Assembly (NCBI RefSeq): GCF_927798095.1
Contig: NZ_CAKMMF010000008.1
Span: 1-64,000 of the forward strand
Direction: 5' to 3'
DNA from: Paenibacillus plantiphilus
GTDB lineage: Bacteria > Bacillota > Bacilli > Paenibacillales > Paenibacillaceae
DNA length: 64,000 bases
Shown here: positions 43,654 through 53,147 of the stretch, in pieces
How the letters are laid out: every line of letters starts with the position of its first letter
Position numbering within the stretch: position 1 is the first letter of the stretch
The notes under the pieces: generated by a model
The model's input: the letters and a program-made list of their open reading frames with translations, nothing else
Database searches by the model: none
What the model was told of the DNA's origin: nothing
Translations under genes and position numbers: made by a program

Positions 43654-46600
43654 ATGTTCAGAAGAGTTGCACTTATCATACTCGCGATCACGCTCCTTGT
43701 CCCTTCCTTTGCCGGAGTGGCCGATGCCCAAGGGAAGGCAGTGGGACAGCAGCAGGAAGCAAGCAAACCAGCCCAGCCCGTAGAAGATAGCAAGACCGTG
43801 GAAGACAACAAGAAGAAACAAACGACCAAGCAGCAAAAGGAATCCGCGCAGCAGAAGGAATCACGGATGAAAAGCGGGGATGCCTTGCAATCGTTCGAAG
43901 ATCAGGTAGATCGGAAGGATTTGCTAAAGAAAGAAGACCTGCTGCCTTCCGAACGGTCCAAAGCCATCGAGAAGCTTCCAGCCATCATGAAACAAATCGT
44001 GGCTTATTTCTATCCCGAGTGGTTGAACGAACTGCAGAACAGTGAAAAGCTGATCGTCCTAAGCTGGGAGACGAAGGAGGTCAATCTAGCGATTAACTCC
44101 CTCACCGCAGCCCAACTCAAGCAGCTCGAAGCGCTTGCGCCCATTGCTATCGAGCACCGGGACTTTCATCAGAATAAGAAGGGGTACAAAGCCAAGCATG
44201 CGCCCCTGTACGAGACAACGGAGGAAGAGCGCAGCGAAGCCGAGAAAGCGCCAGCATCGAACAAACCGAAGAGCAAAAGCACAGTCTCTGTCTTATCGAC
44301 CCCAGCCAATGACAAGTACGTGTACAGTCCCTTTACGAACGAGTACAGCTACCGTGTCAACACCGATCAATTGGTCGACCCGCTCTACCGAACGGCGAAT
44401 CAGGCGGTCACCGACCTGTCCTTATCTGGGAAGACGGGACTGGCGATCAACCTCGCCCGCTCGTACAACTCGCTGGACAGCAACATACTGGAGCCGCAAT
44501 ACATCAGCCAAAACCTGTTTGGCGGCGAGAACGGAGGCGAAGGCGACCGGGGGAACTTCGGTGAAAAACCGGACCAACCGTATCGGACAGGCTTTATCGC
44601 CACAGGCTGGCATTTAAACCTGCCTTATGCTCATGCGGAGCCGATTATCGAAGAAGTGAAAGCGACAACAGTGGCGTGCTCGCCAACGAACAACCCTTGC
44701 CAAACAGCGGGCAATGTTAACGTGCAAACGAGTGGCTATCAAACGACCTATGCGAAGGAACTGCTGGAAACCTTTTACCTGAAAGTCGCCTTTACCCTTG
44801 ACGATGGCAGCAGCATCGAATTCCGCAACGGAGAGCCCTATCGCTACCCGTACAAGGATGCATCCTACACCTTAGATGCAGAAGGAAACTATGTACTAGC
44901 CGTTCAGGGCGGTTGGCTCACCTATACCTTCTCGCCTGACGGACGGATTTTGAAAAAAACAAATGCCTTCGGAGAGTCGGTCACCTATACCTACCCCGAG
45001 GGAAATCCGAATATCATCATCACGGATTCTTACGGCCGGACCATTACGATATTCCGTACGCGGGACACCTCCCTATCGAGTACCGCTAACAAGTGGGTCG
45101 TGACGGGGTTTGAAGTACGCGAGGGTGGCATCGTTACTAAAAAGATACAATACGATGTGACGCGTGCCGCAGCGGACCTCATCATTCGAACCTGGACCGA
45201 GAATAACGGAGCCGTTGGCGTTGTTGATAAACATATCGGTTATTGGCAGTTGGACCGAGTGCGGGATGTGACCGCAGGCAATCACACGTTGGAATCGTAT
45301 ACCTATTATCCGGTAGACAGCACGAAAATGGCCGACTTCAACTTCAAGCCAGATGGCGTCACCTACAGCTCCGATGCGCAGGGCGTGCCGGTTACCGGCA
45401 CCTGTACAGACCCGCTCAAAACCTGCTTCGGAGAAGCATGGAGCTGGGGGGACGGCAAGCTTGCGGAAATGGGCGATGTCGTGCAGCAGAATGGGGAGCG
45501 CTACGGAGAAATCGCCTACCTGCTGCTGAACAAAGTGAACACCACCAATGGACTGACGATGAAATTCAACTACCAGAATTACAACGCTAGCTGGGGAATG
45601 AATACGAATCTGACCCAGCGCGAGCAGTATAGAGGCACGACAAGGCTGTATCAGGATAAGCACGCCCTACAATATTTCGGCTACCATGCGGTGGAACGGG
45701 TCGATTACCTGTATCAACAGGACGGGACGACGAAGCTGCTGTCGGATTACTACACGAACGAGCATCCCGATCATGGCTGGCAGTTTAACGAGTACTGGAA
45801 AGTACCTAAGCAAGAGCTACCGCGCCTGAAGACCAGCTCGCGGTTCGGGGACAAGCAGACGCTGCGCAAAGATATCCAGCAGGGAGAATCGACTGAGGCC
45901 TCGTATCAGCAGTACCGTATCGAGCCGCATGCAGCCGGATACTTGCTGAAGTTCAGCTGGACGCAGCCATGGAACTATTTGCAGTGGGAAGGAACCGGAT
46001 CAGGAGCCACCTATACCAACAAAGACCATGTACTAAGCGCATTTGAATACCCGATGGCTGCCGATCCAGCCCTCGAACTCATGCTCTCGCAGCCAAGCAA
46101 AGTGTACAGCTATGCGGGGAACGTCACAGACAACCAGAATCCGCCCCTTTACAAGTCGACAGACTGGATTCAGCAGACCAGCTATGACAACTGGGGGCAG
46201 CCGCTGACCGTCAAGAATGCGCTGGACACAACGACGACGATGGAATACGGGGGACCTTTCCACCAAGTGAGCCGTCAAACGACACGAAGCGCCGATCAGA
46301 AGACGACCGTGAAGACGGAGACGGCGTACTACCCTGCTGGTCACAAGTACCAGTATTTGCCCACCACCGTCACGCAGGTGCAGCAGTATCCGAATCCTGC
46401 CAATCCCGTTGAGCAGCAGAGCGAGACGGTCACGAAAGCTTTTACCGCCTATACGGCGGAGCATCAAGTGGCTGCTGTGGAAGAACGGGCACAGGGCAGT
46501 GTGAATACGGATAGCAGCACGATGAAAAGCACCTTTGCCTACACGTCCAAGGGACAGCTGGAGCAAGAGACGATATGGGTTCGTTTGAAGGAAAATGAGC

Positions 46601-49428
46601 AGCCGGCTCCGGTTACGCTGTCGTACCAGTACGATGCAACTGGGCGTTTGCAGCAGGAGACGTATCCAGATTCGGGAAAAGCGGAGTATACGTACGATCA
46701 TCTTGACCGTATTCGCTCCAGTACGTTTATCCCAGGAGACGGTGTAAGCGCTAATAAAGCTTATTCGATCCAGTATGACGATGCCAAGCGAAAAGTAGCA
46801 GTTACGACGCCGGATGGTGAGCTGCTGGAGTCCTTCTATTCGCCGTTTGGGCTTGCGCTGAAACAGCAGCGAACGGTGAACGGAACGACACGAGTCATCA
46901 TGAAGAACGAAACGAATGATGGTCAGCAGGTGCGGGCGAGCTTGCCTTATGGAGAAAGCACCTTGCAGACCGCGTATACCTACGATTCCAGTGGAAGGCC
47001 GAAAACGGCTACGGACAGCATCGGTCAAGTGACAAGCTACGCGTATTCGAACGGTGTCCAAACGGGCAGCGTATTCGAAATGAAAGATACAGTGGAAGTC
47101 AGCTATCCCGATGGAAAAACCGAAACGAGTTACTATAATCGATTTGGACAGCTGGAACGCTTGCTGGAGAAAAGCACCTCGCAAACCCGCACCACCACCT
47201 TCACCTATTCACCAGCAGGAGAGTTGGCTCGGAAAGATGTCAAGGCGCTGGGCAGCAGCGGCAGTGAACAGACGGAAACGACGCATTACCGCTATGATGC
47301 ACTCGGAAACCTGACGTATGTGCAGGATGCGGCAGGTCACAAAACCCAGTACGTATATAACCATCAAGGCCAGGTAGTGATGACCTTGGTGAACGGCAAG
47401 CTTCAGAGCCAGAAGGGTTACAATGAGCTGGGCTGGCAGTTGACCGGTCTGGACGGAGACGGCAAAAAGGAAACATTCGCCTATAACAGCAACGGTTTAT
47501 TGACATCCACAGTGGACCGGAACGGGCAGACGAAGGCATTTACGTATACGCCGTATATGGAGCCGAGCCGTGTCTCCGTATCCGATGCAACGGGAGAGAT
47601 CTATTGGCAGGAAAATGACTATGCGCCAACGACGCGGTTACTCACGCAAACCCGCACCAGTGAGAACGAAACGTTAACCTACGGGTACGATGAATGGAAT
47701 CGTCCTCGCACGAAACAAGTGGCTGGTCGGACGTATACATTTCGATACGATGCCTATGATCGATTGAAGGGAATCCAGTTCCCGGATCAGAAGGAGCAGG
47801 TGTATACGTATGATCCACTGAGCCGGATCGAGTCGGTGCAATACCCCGGCATGAATACGGTGAACTACACGTATACGAAGGGGGCAGACAGCAATGGCTA
47901 CACCGTGGCATACAGCAGCGCCTTGAAGCAAACCTTTAATCGCAATGCGTTTGGCGAAATCAAGCGTACCGAGCATACGAACAACGGCGCTGCCAGCAAG
48001 GTAGAGACGTTTGCCCATGACGGGTTCTCCAACATCACCACGCTAACAGAGACGACGGGAGCGGCAACGAAGCAATCCAGTTTCCGCTACGATCCACTGA
48101 ACCGGATTCAGAAGGAAGTGACGCCTGAGGGAACAAGCGAGTACGGCTATGACGGGAAGGGCAACCGAGTCACGAATGCGACGACGCAGCCATCGCATTT
48201 GCCGATGGGAGAACGGAAGCTGACGTACAATGCGATGGATATGCTGAGCAGCTTCGAGCAAACGGGAACCTCGACCGGGACGGTAGAAGCCTCGTATACG
48301 TATTACGGCGACGGTCTTCGGGCGACGAAGACGGTGAACGGGACGCTGACACGCTATGTATATGTGAACGGTCGCGTGATTGAGGAGCTCGATGGCAGCG
48401 GCAATGTGAAGGCGCGGAACATCTGGGGGAACGAGCTGCTGTGGCGGCAGGACAATGCGTCGCAAAAGTCTGGTTATTATTGGTATAATGGACACGGAGA
48501 TGTGGTACAGATCACGGACGCCAGCGGAACCGAGATCAACCGTTATGCGTACGACATATGGGGCAATGTGACCGAGAAGAGCGAGGGGATGAGCAATCCG
48601 TTCCGCTACACCGGAGAGATACAGGATGACGAGTCGGGGTACATCTACTTGCGTGCTCGATATTACGACCCTTCAATGGGACGGTTTATTAATGAGGATT
48701 CGTATGAGGGGGAATTGACGAATCCGCTGAGTCAGAATTTTTATACGTATGTATATAACAACCCGCTTCGTTATATAGACCCTAGCGGACATATGGGATA
48801 TGAGAAGCTTAATGAGCTTTCAGAAGAACTAAATACAGGAAAAACCAATCTAATTAAGGCTGCAAGGAAAGTACTGAACTCAGTAGGAGAGAATATAAGT
48901 CTTGGCTTTCACCAAGTTGCTCAACTACTATTGGCTGCGCAATTGTACGAAGAAACAGGGAAACATGCAACTTTGGAATATAAAATAGGAAGCTATAGGG
49001 CTGATGTTGTACTTGATGGGCAAGTGTGGGAGATTAAGCCGTTTGGTCAGGATCCGTTCCCTCAACTGACACTTTATCAGAAGGAGGGGAATTTAAAAGG
49101 CGGTAAAATTGTTGGTAAACAACAAGTTCAAAAAAATGGGACTCCTTATGGTATAGTAGCAAGAGATGAGACTATAGATAGATTTGGTAAAGCCGAGTTC
49201 AAAATGAGTGTTTACTCATACTCGGGTGGTGATGTTAAGTATTCGGTGTATTATGATGATGAAAATAAAAAAAGAAAATCCTTTAAGAATATTGTCCAAG
49301 CGGCATCTTTTTATAAGGAAGTAAGAAAAACTCTACCATCTTTACCTACGCCAAATTTTACTCCTGGACCTGGAGGAATAGCTAGAGTACCCGGAGTAAT
49401 AATAAAAATTATACAAGCAGCAATCTAA
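43654..49428 (+). CDS. Rhs/WapA-like secreted polymorphic toxin with PD-(D/E)XK-like tip
   Basis: 1924 residues. Signal peptide (ALIILAITLLVPSFAGVADA), a Gln/Lys-rich coiled region, a WapA-like N-terminal domain, many YD repeats from about 850, and the Rhs core end (GEIQDDESGYIYLRARYYDP, then YVYNNPLRYIDPSGH at about 1700). After the core the GC drops and a tip of about 215 residues begins. It has SYRADVVLDGQVWEIKPFG with Asp1784 and Glu1793-x-Lys1795, the PD-(D/E)XK-type pattern, and QLTLYQKEG after it. Rhs shells enclose and release such tips by self-cleavage near DPSGH. The next gene is the likely immunity. DNase activity is inferred. Confidence 0.88.
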   Translation: MFRRVALIILAITLLVPSFAGVADAQGKAVGQQQEASKPAQPVEDSKTVEDNKKKQTTKQQKESAQQKESRMKSGDALQSFEDQVDRKDLLKKEDLLPSERSKAIEKLPAIMKQIVAYFYPEWLNELQNSEKLIVLSWETKEVNLAINSLTAAQLKQLEALAPIAIEHRDFHQNKKGYKAKHAPLYETTEEERSEAEKAPASNKPKSKSTVSVLSTPANDKYVYSPFTNEYSYRVNTDQLVDPLYRTANQAVTDLSLSGKTGLAINLARSYNSLDSNILEPQYISQNLFGGENGGEGDRGNFGEKPDQPYRTGFIATGWHLNLPYAHAEPIIEEVKATTVACSPTNNPCQTAGNVNVQTSGYQTTYAKELLETFYLKVAFTLDDGSSIEFRNGEPYRYPYKDASYTLDAEGNYVLAVQGGWLTYTFSPDGRILKKTNAFGESVTYTYPEGNPNIIITDSYGRTITIFRTRDTSLSSTANKWVVTGFEVREGGIVTKKIQYDVTRAAADLIIRTWTENNGAVGVVDKHIGYWQLDRVRDVTAGNHTLESYTYYPVDSTKMADFNFKPDGVTYSSDAQGVPVTGTCTDPLKTCFGEAWSWGDGKLAEMGDVVQQNGERYGEIAYLLLNKVNTTNGLTMKFNYQNYNASWGMNTNLTQREQYRGTTRLYQDKHALQYFGYHAVERVDYLYQQDGTTKLLSDYYTNEHPDHGWQFNEYWKVPKQELPRLKTSSRFGDKQTLRKDIQQGESTEASYQQYRIEPHAAGYLLKFSWTQPWNYLQWEGTGSGATYTNKDHVLSAFEYPMAADPALELMLSQPSKVYSYAGNVTDNQNPPLYKSTDWIQQTSYDNWGQPLTVKNALDTTTTMEYGGPFHQVSRQTTRSADQKTTVKTETAYYPAGHKYQYLPTTVTQVQQYPNPANPVEQQSETVTKAFTAYTAEHQVAAVEERAQGSVNTDSSTMKSTFAYTSKGQLEQETIWVRLKENEQPAPVTLSYQYDATGRLQQETYPDSGKAEYTYDHLDRIRSSTFIPGDGVSANKAYSIQYDDAKRKVAVTTPDGELLESFYSPFGLALKQQRTVNGTTRVIMKNETNDGQQVRASLPYGESTLQTAYTYDSSGRPKTATDSIGQVTSYAYSNGVQTGSVFEMKDTVEVSYPDGKTETSYYNRFGQLERLLEKSTSQTRTTTFTYSPAGELARKDVKALGSSGSEQTETTHYRYDALGNLTYVQDAAGHKTQYVYNHQGQVVMTLVNGKLQSQKGYNELGWQLTGLDGDGKKETFAYNSNGLLTSTVDRNGQTKAFTYTPYMEPSRVSVSDATGEIYWQENDYAPTTRLLTQTRTSENETLTYGYDEWNRPRTKQVAGRTYTFRYDAYDRLKGIQFPDQKEQVYTYDPLSRIESVQYPGMNTVNYTYTKGADSNGYTVAYSSALKQTFNRNAFGEIKRTEHTNNGAASKVETFAHDGFSNITTLTETTGAATKQSSFRYDPLNRIQKEVTPEGTSEYGYDGKGNRVTNATTQPSHLPMGERKLTYNAMDMLSSFEQTGTSTGTVEASYTYYGDGLRATKTVNGTLTRYVYVNGRVIEELDGSGNVKARNIWGNELLWRQDNASQKSGYYWYNGHGDVVQITDASGTEINRYAYDIWGNVTEKSEGMSNPFRYTGEIQDDESGYIYLRARYYDPSMGRFINEDSYEGELTNPLSQNFYTYVYNNPLRYIDPSGHMGYEKLNELSEELNTGKTNLIKAARKVLNSVGENISLGFHQVAQLLLAAQLYEETGKHATLEYKIGSYRADVVLDGQVWEIKPFGQDPFPQLTLYQKEGNLKGGKIVGKQQVQKNGTPYGIVARDETIDRFGKAEFKMSVYSYSGGDVKYSVYYDDENKKRKSFKNIVQAASFYKEVRKTLPSLPTPNFTPGPGGIARVPGVIIKIIQAAI

Positions 49429-49454
49429 CTAGTATTATTGACGAGGTGAGAAGT

Positions 49455-50375
49455 ATGTTTCCGATACATGAGAATGGAACCTGGGGATATATTGACCAAC
49501 GAGGAAATGTAGTTGTATCCCCACAGTTTGATAATGCTTACTACGGTAGCGAGGGGTTATTTGGAGTTAAGAAAAATGATAAAGAAGGTTTTTTATCAAT
49601 TGAAAATAGTAATATTCCTATAAAATATGATGCTGCAGGAGAGTTTAACGAAGGTCTTTGTCCAATTAAGATCGATAATCTTTGGGGAGCCATTAATAAG
49701 AGGGATGAAGTTATTATTTCACCGATTTATCAACGTGTTTGGCATTTTTCAGAAGGATGGGTGCAGGCTAAAACAATCGAAAATGTCATTCAGTTCTTGG
49801 ATGCAGAAGGGGTTGTGCAGCTTCAGTACACTGATGTCAGTGTGGGCCATTTTTCACACGGATTAGCTTTTTTTACGGATAAAAAGACTGAACGTAATGG
49901 TTATATTAATAAAGAAGGAGAATTGGTTATCTCCTCATCATTATTTAGTTCAGGTTATCAGTTCACCGAGGGGCTGGCCCCTGCTTGGCATTATTCCGCC
50001 GACAAACAGTGCGTCATTAACACAAGCGGTGACATTGTCATCGAACCTGTTTATGACTCGATTGGTTTTTTTTCGGAGGGTCTATGTACCTTTGAACGAA
50101 ATGGAAAGACAGGGTATATCAATAAAACGGGTGATGTAGTCATTCCACCGCTTTTTGACTATGCTTCAAAATTTCACGAAGGAACAGCCTACGTTGTTGT
50201 GAAAGAACAGTATGGGATCATTAACAAACTTGGTGAGTATATTATTGAGCCGAAATATACAGGAACCGATACCCAATCCTCTAAACAGAAGTTAATTAGA
50301 TTTCAATTGGGGGAAAAGTACATTTATGTGGATCGACATACAGGAGATGAAATTTATCAGTTCGACTACGTATAG
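49455..50375 (+). CDS. WG-repeat protein, candidate immunity to the Rhs tip
   Basis: ATG at 49455 follows GAGGTGAG. 306 residues with about six WG (KWG) repeats: NGTWGYIDQRGNVVVSPQFD at the start, KIDNLWGAINKRDEVIISP, GYINKEGELVISS, KTGYINKTGDVVIPPLFD. There is no signal peptide, so it stays in the cytosol. WG-repeat proteins are found as immunity-like partners of toxins and in other roles. The position 26 bases after an AT-rich toxin tip, with the same composition, supports the immunity role. Confidence 0.75.
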   Translation: MFPIHENGTWGYIDQRGNVVVSPQFDNAYYGSEGLFGVKKNDKEGFLSIENSNIPIKYDAAGEFNEGLCPIKIDNLWGAINKRDEVIISPIYQRVWHFSEGWVQAKTIENVIQFLDAEGVVQLQYTDVSVGHFSHGLAFFTDKKTERNGYINKEGELVISSSLFSSGYQFTEGLAPAWHYSADKQCVINTSGDIVIEPVYDSIGFFSEGLCTFERNGKTGYINKTGDVVIPPLFDYASKFHEGTAYVVVKEQYGIINKLGEYIIEPKYTGTDTQSSKQKLIRFQLGEKYIYVDRHTGDEIYQFDYV

Positions 50376-50508
50376 TTGTTTTTTTACTGATAATACCGGG
50401 CTAATTGAATATGAAGCAGTGAATTAATCTTATAATATTTGATATTGATAGACTGAAACGTGATGAATTCATTTCTCAACTTTATTAAATTAACGTGATT
50501 GAGACTTT

Positions 50509-50541
50509 GACCTTGAGGTATCTATCTCTCAAGGTCTTTTT
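50509..50541 (+). terminator. Rho-independent terminator
   Basis: GACCTTGAG and CTCAAGGTC pair perfectly around a 10-base loop, followed by TTTTT. It closes the Rhs-immunity unit. Confidence 0.85.
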
Positions 50542-50628
50542 CTGATCTCTGCTCAGTGATGGACAAATTAGGGCGATACTTATACTCAAGAAAGTCGTGT
50601 AATGTTCCAGAAAGGGGATCAAATAAAC

Positions 50629-51195
50629 ATGGAGAAGACAAGTCCCTACAAAAAACTAAAAGTGATCTATCTTCTATTATTCGCGCTGCTTCTATTCATT
50701 GATGCAGCTCTTATTCTAATGAGCAATAATAACTATTACATCATACCCTTGGAGTCGGGGGGTTACTTTTATTTAAGTGTGGTGAATATAACCTTTATCT
50801 TTCTGCTTATCTTTCTTCTCAGAATACCCCGTCAACTGATATTTATGGGAGCTGTAATTTTAATTGCTCCTCTTATGTTCGCGGTTGGGGCGGCTTATTT
50901 TTATTTTGAGCTTGCTCAATCCGATTACGAGTTCATGGATTCTCCCAACAAACAAGAAACATTAATAGTAAAAAGTCGAGTGGCATCGTTAAGAGGCGAT
51001 CACATGTATAGTTTTTATAAGAGAGTCGATTCACTAGGCTTGTTAATGAGAAGAATCGAGGGACAAGATTTTAAAATTATGACTTCATATGATGAAGAGT
51101 TAGCCCCCAATGAGATTGGGGAACCCATATGGCTGAATGAATCGACAGTTAAGTTTAATACGAAAGACGGCGAGAAAATAGTTGAATTGCAGTAG
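50629..51195 (+). CDS. Membrane protein of unknown function
   Basis: About 188 residues from ATG 50629 (AAAGGGG about 12 bases upstream; an ATG at 50602 is the alternative). Three membrane helices in the first half (VIYLLLFALLLFIDAALILM, IFLLIFLLR, FMGAVILIAPLMFAVGAAYF) and a soluble extracytoplasmic-looking half with QETLIVKSRVASLRGDHMYS and a last part WLNESTVKFNTKDGEKIVEL. I do not recognise the family. It resembles small proteins described near toxin loci, but no link is shown. Confidence 0.65.
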   Translation: MEKTSPYKKLKVIYLLLFALLLFIDAALILMSNNNYYIIPLESGGYFYLSVVNITFIFLLIFLLRIPRQLIFMGAVILIAPLMFAVGAAYFYFELAQSDYEFMDSPNKQETLIVKSRVASLRGDHMYSFYKRVDSLGLLMRRIEGQDFKIMTSYDEELAPNEIGEPIWLNESTVKFNTKDGEKIVELQ

Positions 51196-51252
51196 CAATA
51201 TATCCGGTCAGTCTCACGATAATGCTATCCCCCAACTCCCCGCGGAAAAATA

Positions 51253-52689
51253 TTAAGAAGACGAAGTCAAACCCCTTCTCAGCAGCAATGCCAAGGGTAG
51301 CCCTACAACGGCAAAGGCAGCTGCGAACAGAAAAGCATCATCAATACTGAGTGTATAGGCTGTCGAATGAATCCATTGCACGCTCTCGGATTCTGTCGAT
51401 TGCTGCAAAGTCGCGGTATGCGAATCCATTCGCGCGTAGAAGATGGAGGTGAACAGACCGAGCGCTAATGCGCCGAATATTTGGCGAAGCCAGTTAATCA
51501 ATGCCGAAGCGTGGCTGTAGAACTCAGCGGGAACAGCCCGCATCCCTGCATTCATAGCAGGGGTCAAGGATAGACCGATGCCTATATACCTGACCGCCAT
51601 CCACAAGGCTACATAGCCATGGCTCGTGTCGAGCTCCAGGAAGCTGAATTTCCACGAGGCCAGCACAACGAGAGAAGCCCCTGCCAGAACTAGCCGAAGC
51701 GGGCCGATCCGATCATACCAATAGCCGGATAAGAGAGTAGCCGCGCCAAGCGTCAACGAAGGAAGCAGCAGCAGCAAGCCGACATGAAACGGGGACATCC
51801 CGTGTATTTCCTGCAAATATAGCGGTATGAAATAGATGCCGGAGTATAGGGCTACGATTAGGACCGCAGACACAGAGATGCTTGCCGTGAAGATGCGATT
51901 GCGAAAAAGCCGAAGCTGCAGCAGCGGCTCTTTGATACGCAGTTCATGTCGAATAAACAGGAACAGCGCTCCGATACCGAAAGCCAGCAAACAGGCTGAC
52001 CGCCACGAAGTCCACCCCCAGTCATGGACTTTCCCCAAGAAGAATAGTAAGGCAAGACTTCCGATTACTGCGTATGCCAATCCCAGACTATCCATGCGGC
52101 GTGCGGCGTTGGAACGGTAATAAGGAATGATTCTCCAGCCCATGAACAAGGTGAACAGGCAGACGGGGATAAGCACTAGAAACATCCAATGCCAGTTATG
52201 CTCCATCAGCCAGCCGCTAATCGTAGGGGCAAGAGCAGGTCCCAATATGGTGGAAGCCGACCATAAGCTAATGGCCATCGTCCGTTTGGCTGCCGGAATC
52301 ACCTGAAAAATAATGGTCAGCGTAACAGGCTGAATCAAGCCGCAGAACAGACCTTGAAGCATTCGGAAGAGGATCAGACTGTAAATGTTCCATGCAGCAG
52401 CGCACAGAATCGAGCTGATCAACAAGCTGGCAATCGAGAACAAGAACAAGTTTTTGTTGCTGTAACGATCGCCGAGATAGCCAGCAACTGGCGTAATGAC
52501 GCCGGTCGTTAGCGTGAAGCCTGTCATTAGCCATTGCACGGTCGCCAGATCGGAATCGAATATCCGCATGAAGGCCGGCAGTCCGACGTTCATCGAGCAG
52601 ATGTTGTAAATGGAAATGAAGGACCCCAGAATCAAGATCGCTAATAGAGGCCAGGCGCTGGCCTCCGCAGCATCTTTGGTGGCGCGCAT
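51253..52689 (-). CDS. MFS multidrug transporter (EmrB/QacA type, DHA2)
   Basis: The start is uncertain: ATG 52689 gives a standard N-terminus (MRATKDAAEASAWPLL), while ATG 52731 adds 14 residues and overlaps an inverted repeat; AAGGGGTGA lies between them. About 478 residues, 14 membrane helices. The family pattern is clear: MTGFTLTTGVITPVAGYLGD with the cytosolic loop, FRMLQGLFCGLIQPVTLTI, and GPALAPTISGWLMEHNWHW. Likely drug or metabolite efflux. Several palindromes in the upstream DNA suggest control by a repressor encoded elsewhere. Confidence 0.85.
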   Translation of the reverse strand: MRATKDAAEASAWPLLAILILGSFISIYNICSMNVGLPAFMRIFDSDLATVQWLMTGFTLTTGVITPVAGYLGDRYSNKNLFLFSIASLLISSILCAAAWNIYSLILFRMLQGLFCGLIQPVTLTIIFQVIPAAKRTMAISLWSASTILGPALAPTISGWLMEHNWHWMFLVLIPVCLFTLFMGWRIIPYYRSNAARRMDSLGLAYAVIGSLALLFFLGKVHDWGWTSWRSACLLAFGIGALFLFIRHELRIKEPLLQLRLFRNRIFTASISVSAVLIVALYSGIYFIPLYLQEIHGMSPFHVGLLLLLPSLTLGAATLLSGYWYDRIGPLRLVLAGASLVVLASWKFSFLELDTSHGYVALWMAVRYIGIGLSLTPAMNAGMRAVPAEFYSHASALINWLRQIFGALALGLFTSIFYARMDSHTATLQQSTESESVQWIHSTAYTLSIDDAFLFAAAFAVVGLPLALLLRRGLTSSS

Positions 52690-52736
52690 CGTATTCGCAG
52701 TCAGTGAGATCACCCCTTGATGAGCATGCAAAAAGA

Positions 52737-52860
52737 GACATAGCTATGTCATCATTGACAATGTCATGTCTCCAGTAGACCGGTCGATTATTAATTCCAA
52801 TTGGTGCAATTGGATAACTGTGGATTTTATCATAGCACACTTATTTGAGGTGTCAACCTC
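52737..52860. promoter_or_regulatory. Cluster of operator-like inverted repeats before the MFS gene
   Basis: Four short palindromes: GACATAGCTATGTC (52737-52750, perfect), TGACAATGTCA (52756-52766, perfect around the centre base), CCAATT-GGTGC-AATTGG (52797-52813) and GAGGT-GTCA-ACCTC (52847-52860). They span the likely promoter region of the minus-strand transporter. A TetR/MarR/PadR-type regulator could bind there; none is encoded nearby. Confidence 0.5.
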
Positions 52861-52948
52861 AATATATCCCTTCATTAATGCGCAATTTTGGAACGAAAGC
52901 AAGGCTGTACACTCGGGAAAAAGAGGGACAAAGCCATGAAAAAAACTG

Positions 52949-52977
52949 TTGACATGACCTTCCTGTAAAGGTAGGAT
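52949..52977 (+). promoter_or_regulatory. SigA-type promoter of the organosulfur operon
   Basis: TTGACA, 17 bases, TAGGAT. It predicts a transcript start near 52984 and a leader of about 160 bases before the lipoprotein gene at 53148. A TCGATAGGAATTATAAAAAT stretch at 52999-53018, just after the start, is AT-rich and could be a site for a sulfur regulator such as CymR; that is only a guess. Confidence 0.65.
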
Positions 52978-53024
52978 GTTCATTAAATCAAAGTAAGTCG
53001 ATAGGAATTATAAAAATAAACCGA

Positions 53025-53073
53025 CCGGACTTCCGGAGAGACGATCATCGTAGAGATGCATGCGTCTTTTTTT
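53025..53073 (+). terminator. Leader hairpins with terminator-like end before the sulfonate genes
   Basis: AGACG (53039) pairs with CGTCT (53063-53067) with CAT/ATG inside, and seven T follow to 53073. A second small palindrome CCGGACTTCCGG lies at 53025-53036, and ACGATCATCGT (53041-53051) could form a competing hairpin. The structure sits 75 bases before the first gene and downstream of the promoter, which fits attenuation. It matches no riboswitch class I know (S-box and T-box motifs absent). Confidence 0.5.
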
Positions 53074-53147
53074 ATACCCTTTTCGGCCCAGCAGCCGGGA
53101 TTATCTATCCCGCATCCAATACATGAACACTCGGGAGGTCGTCAATT

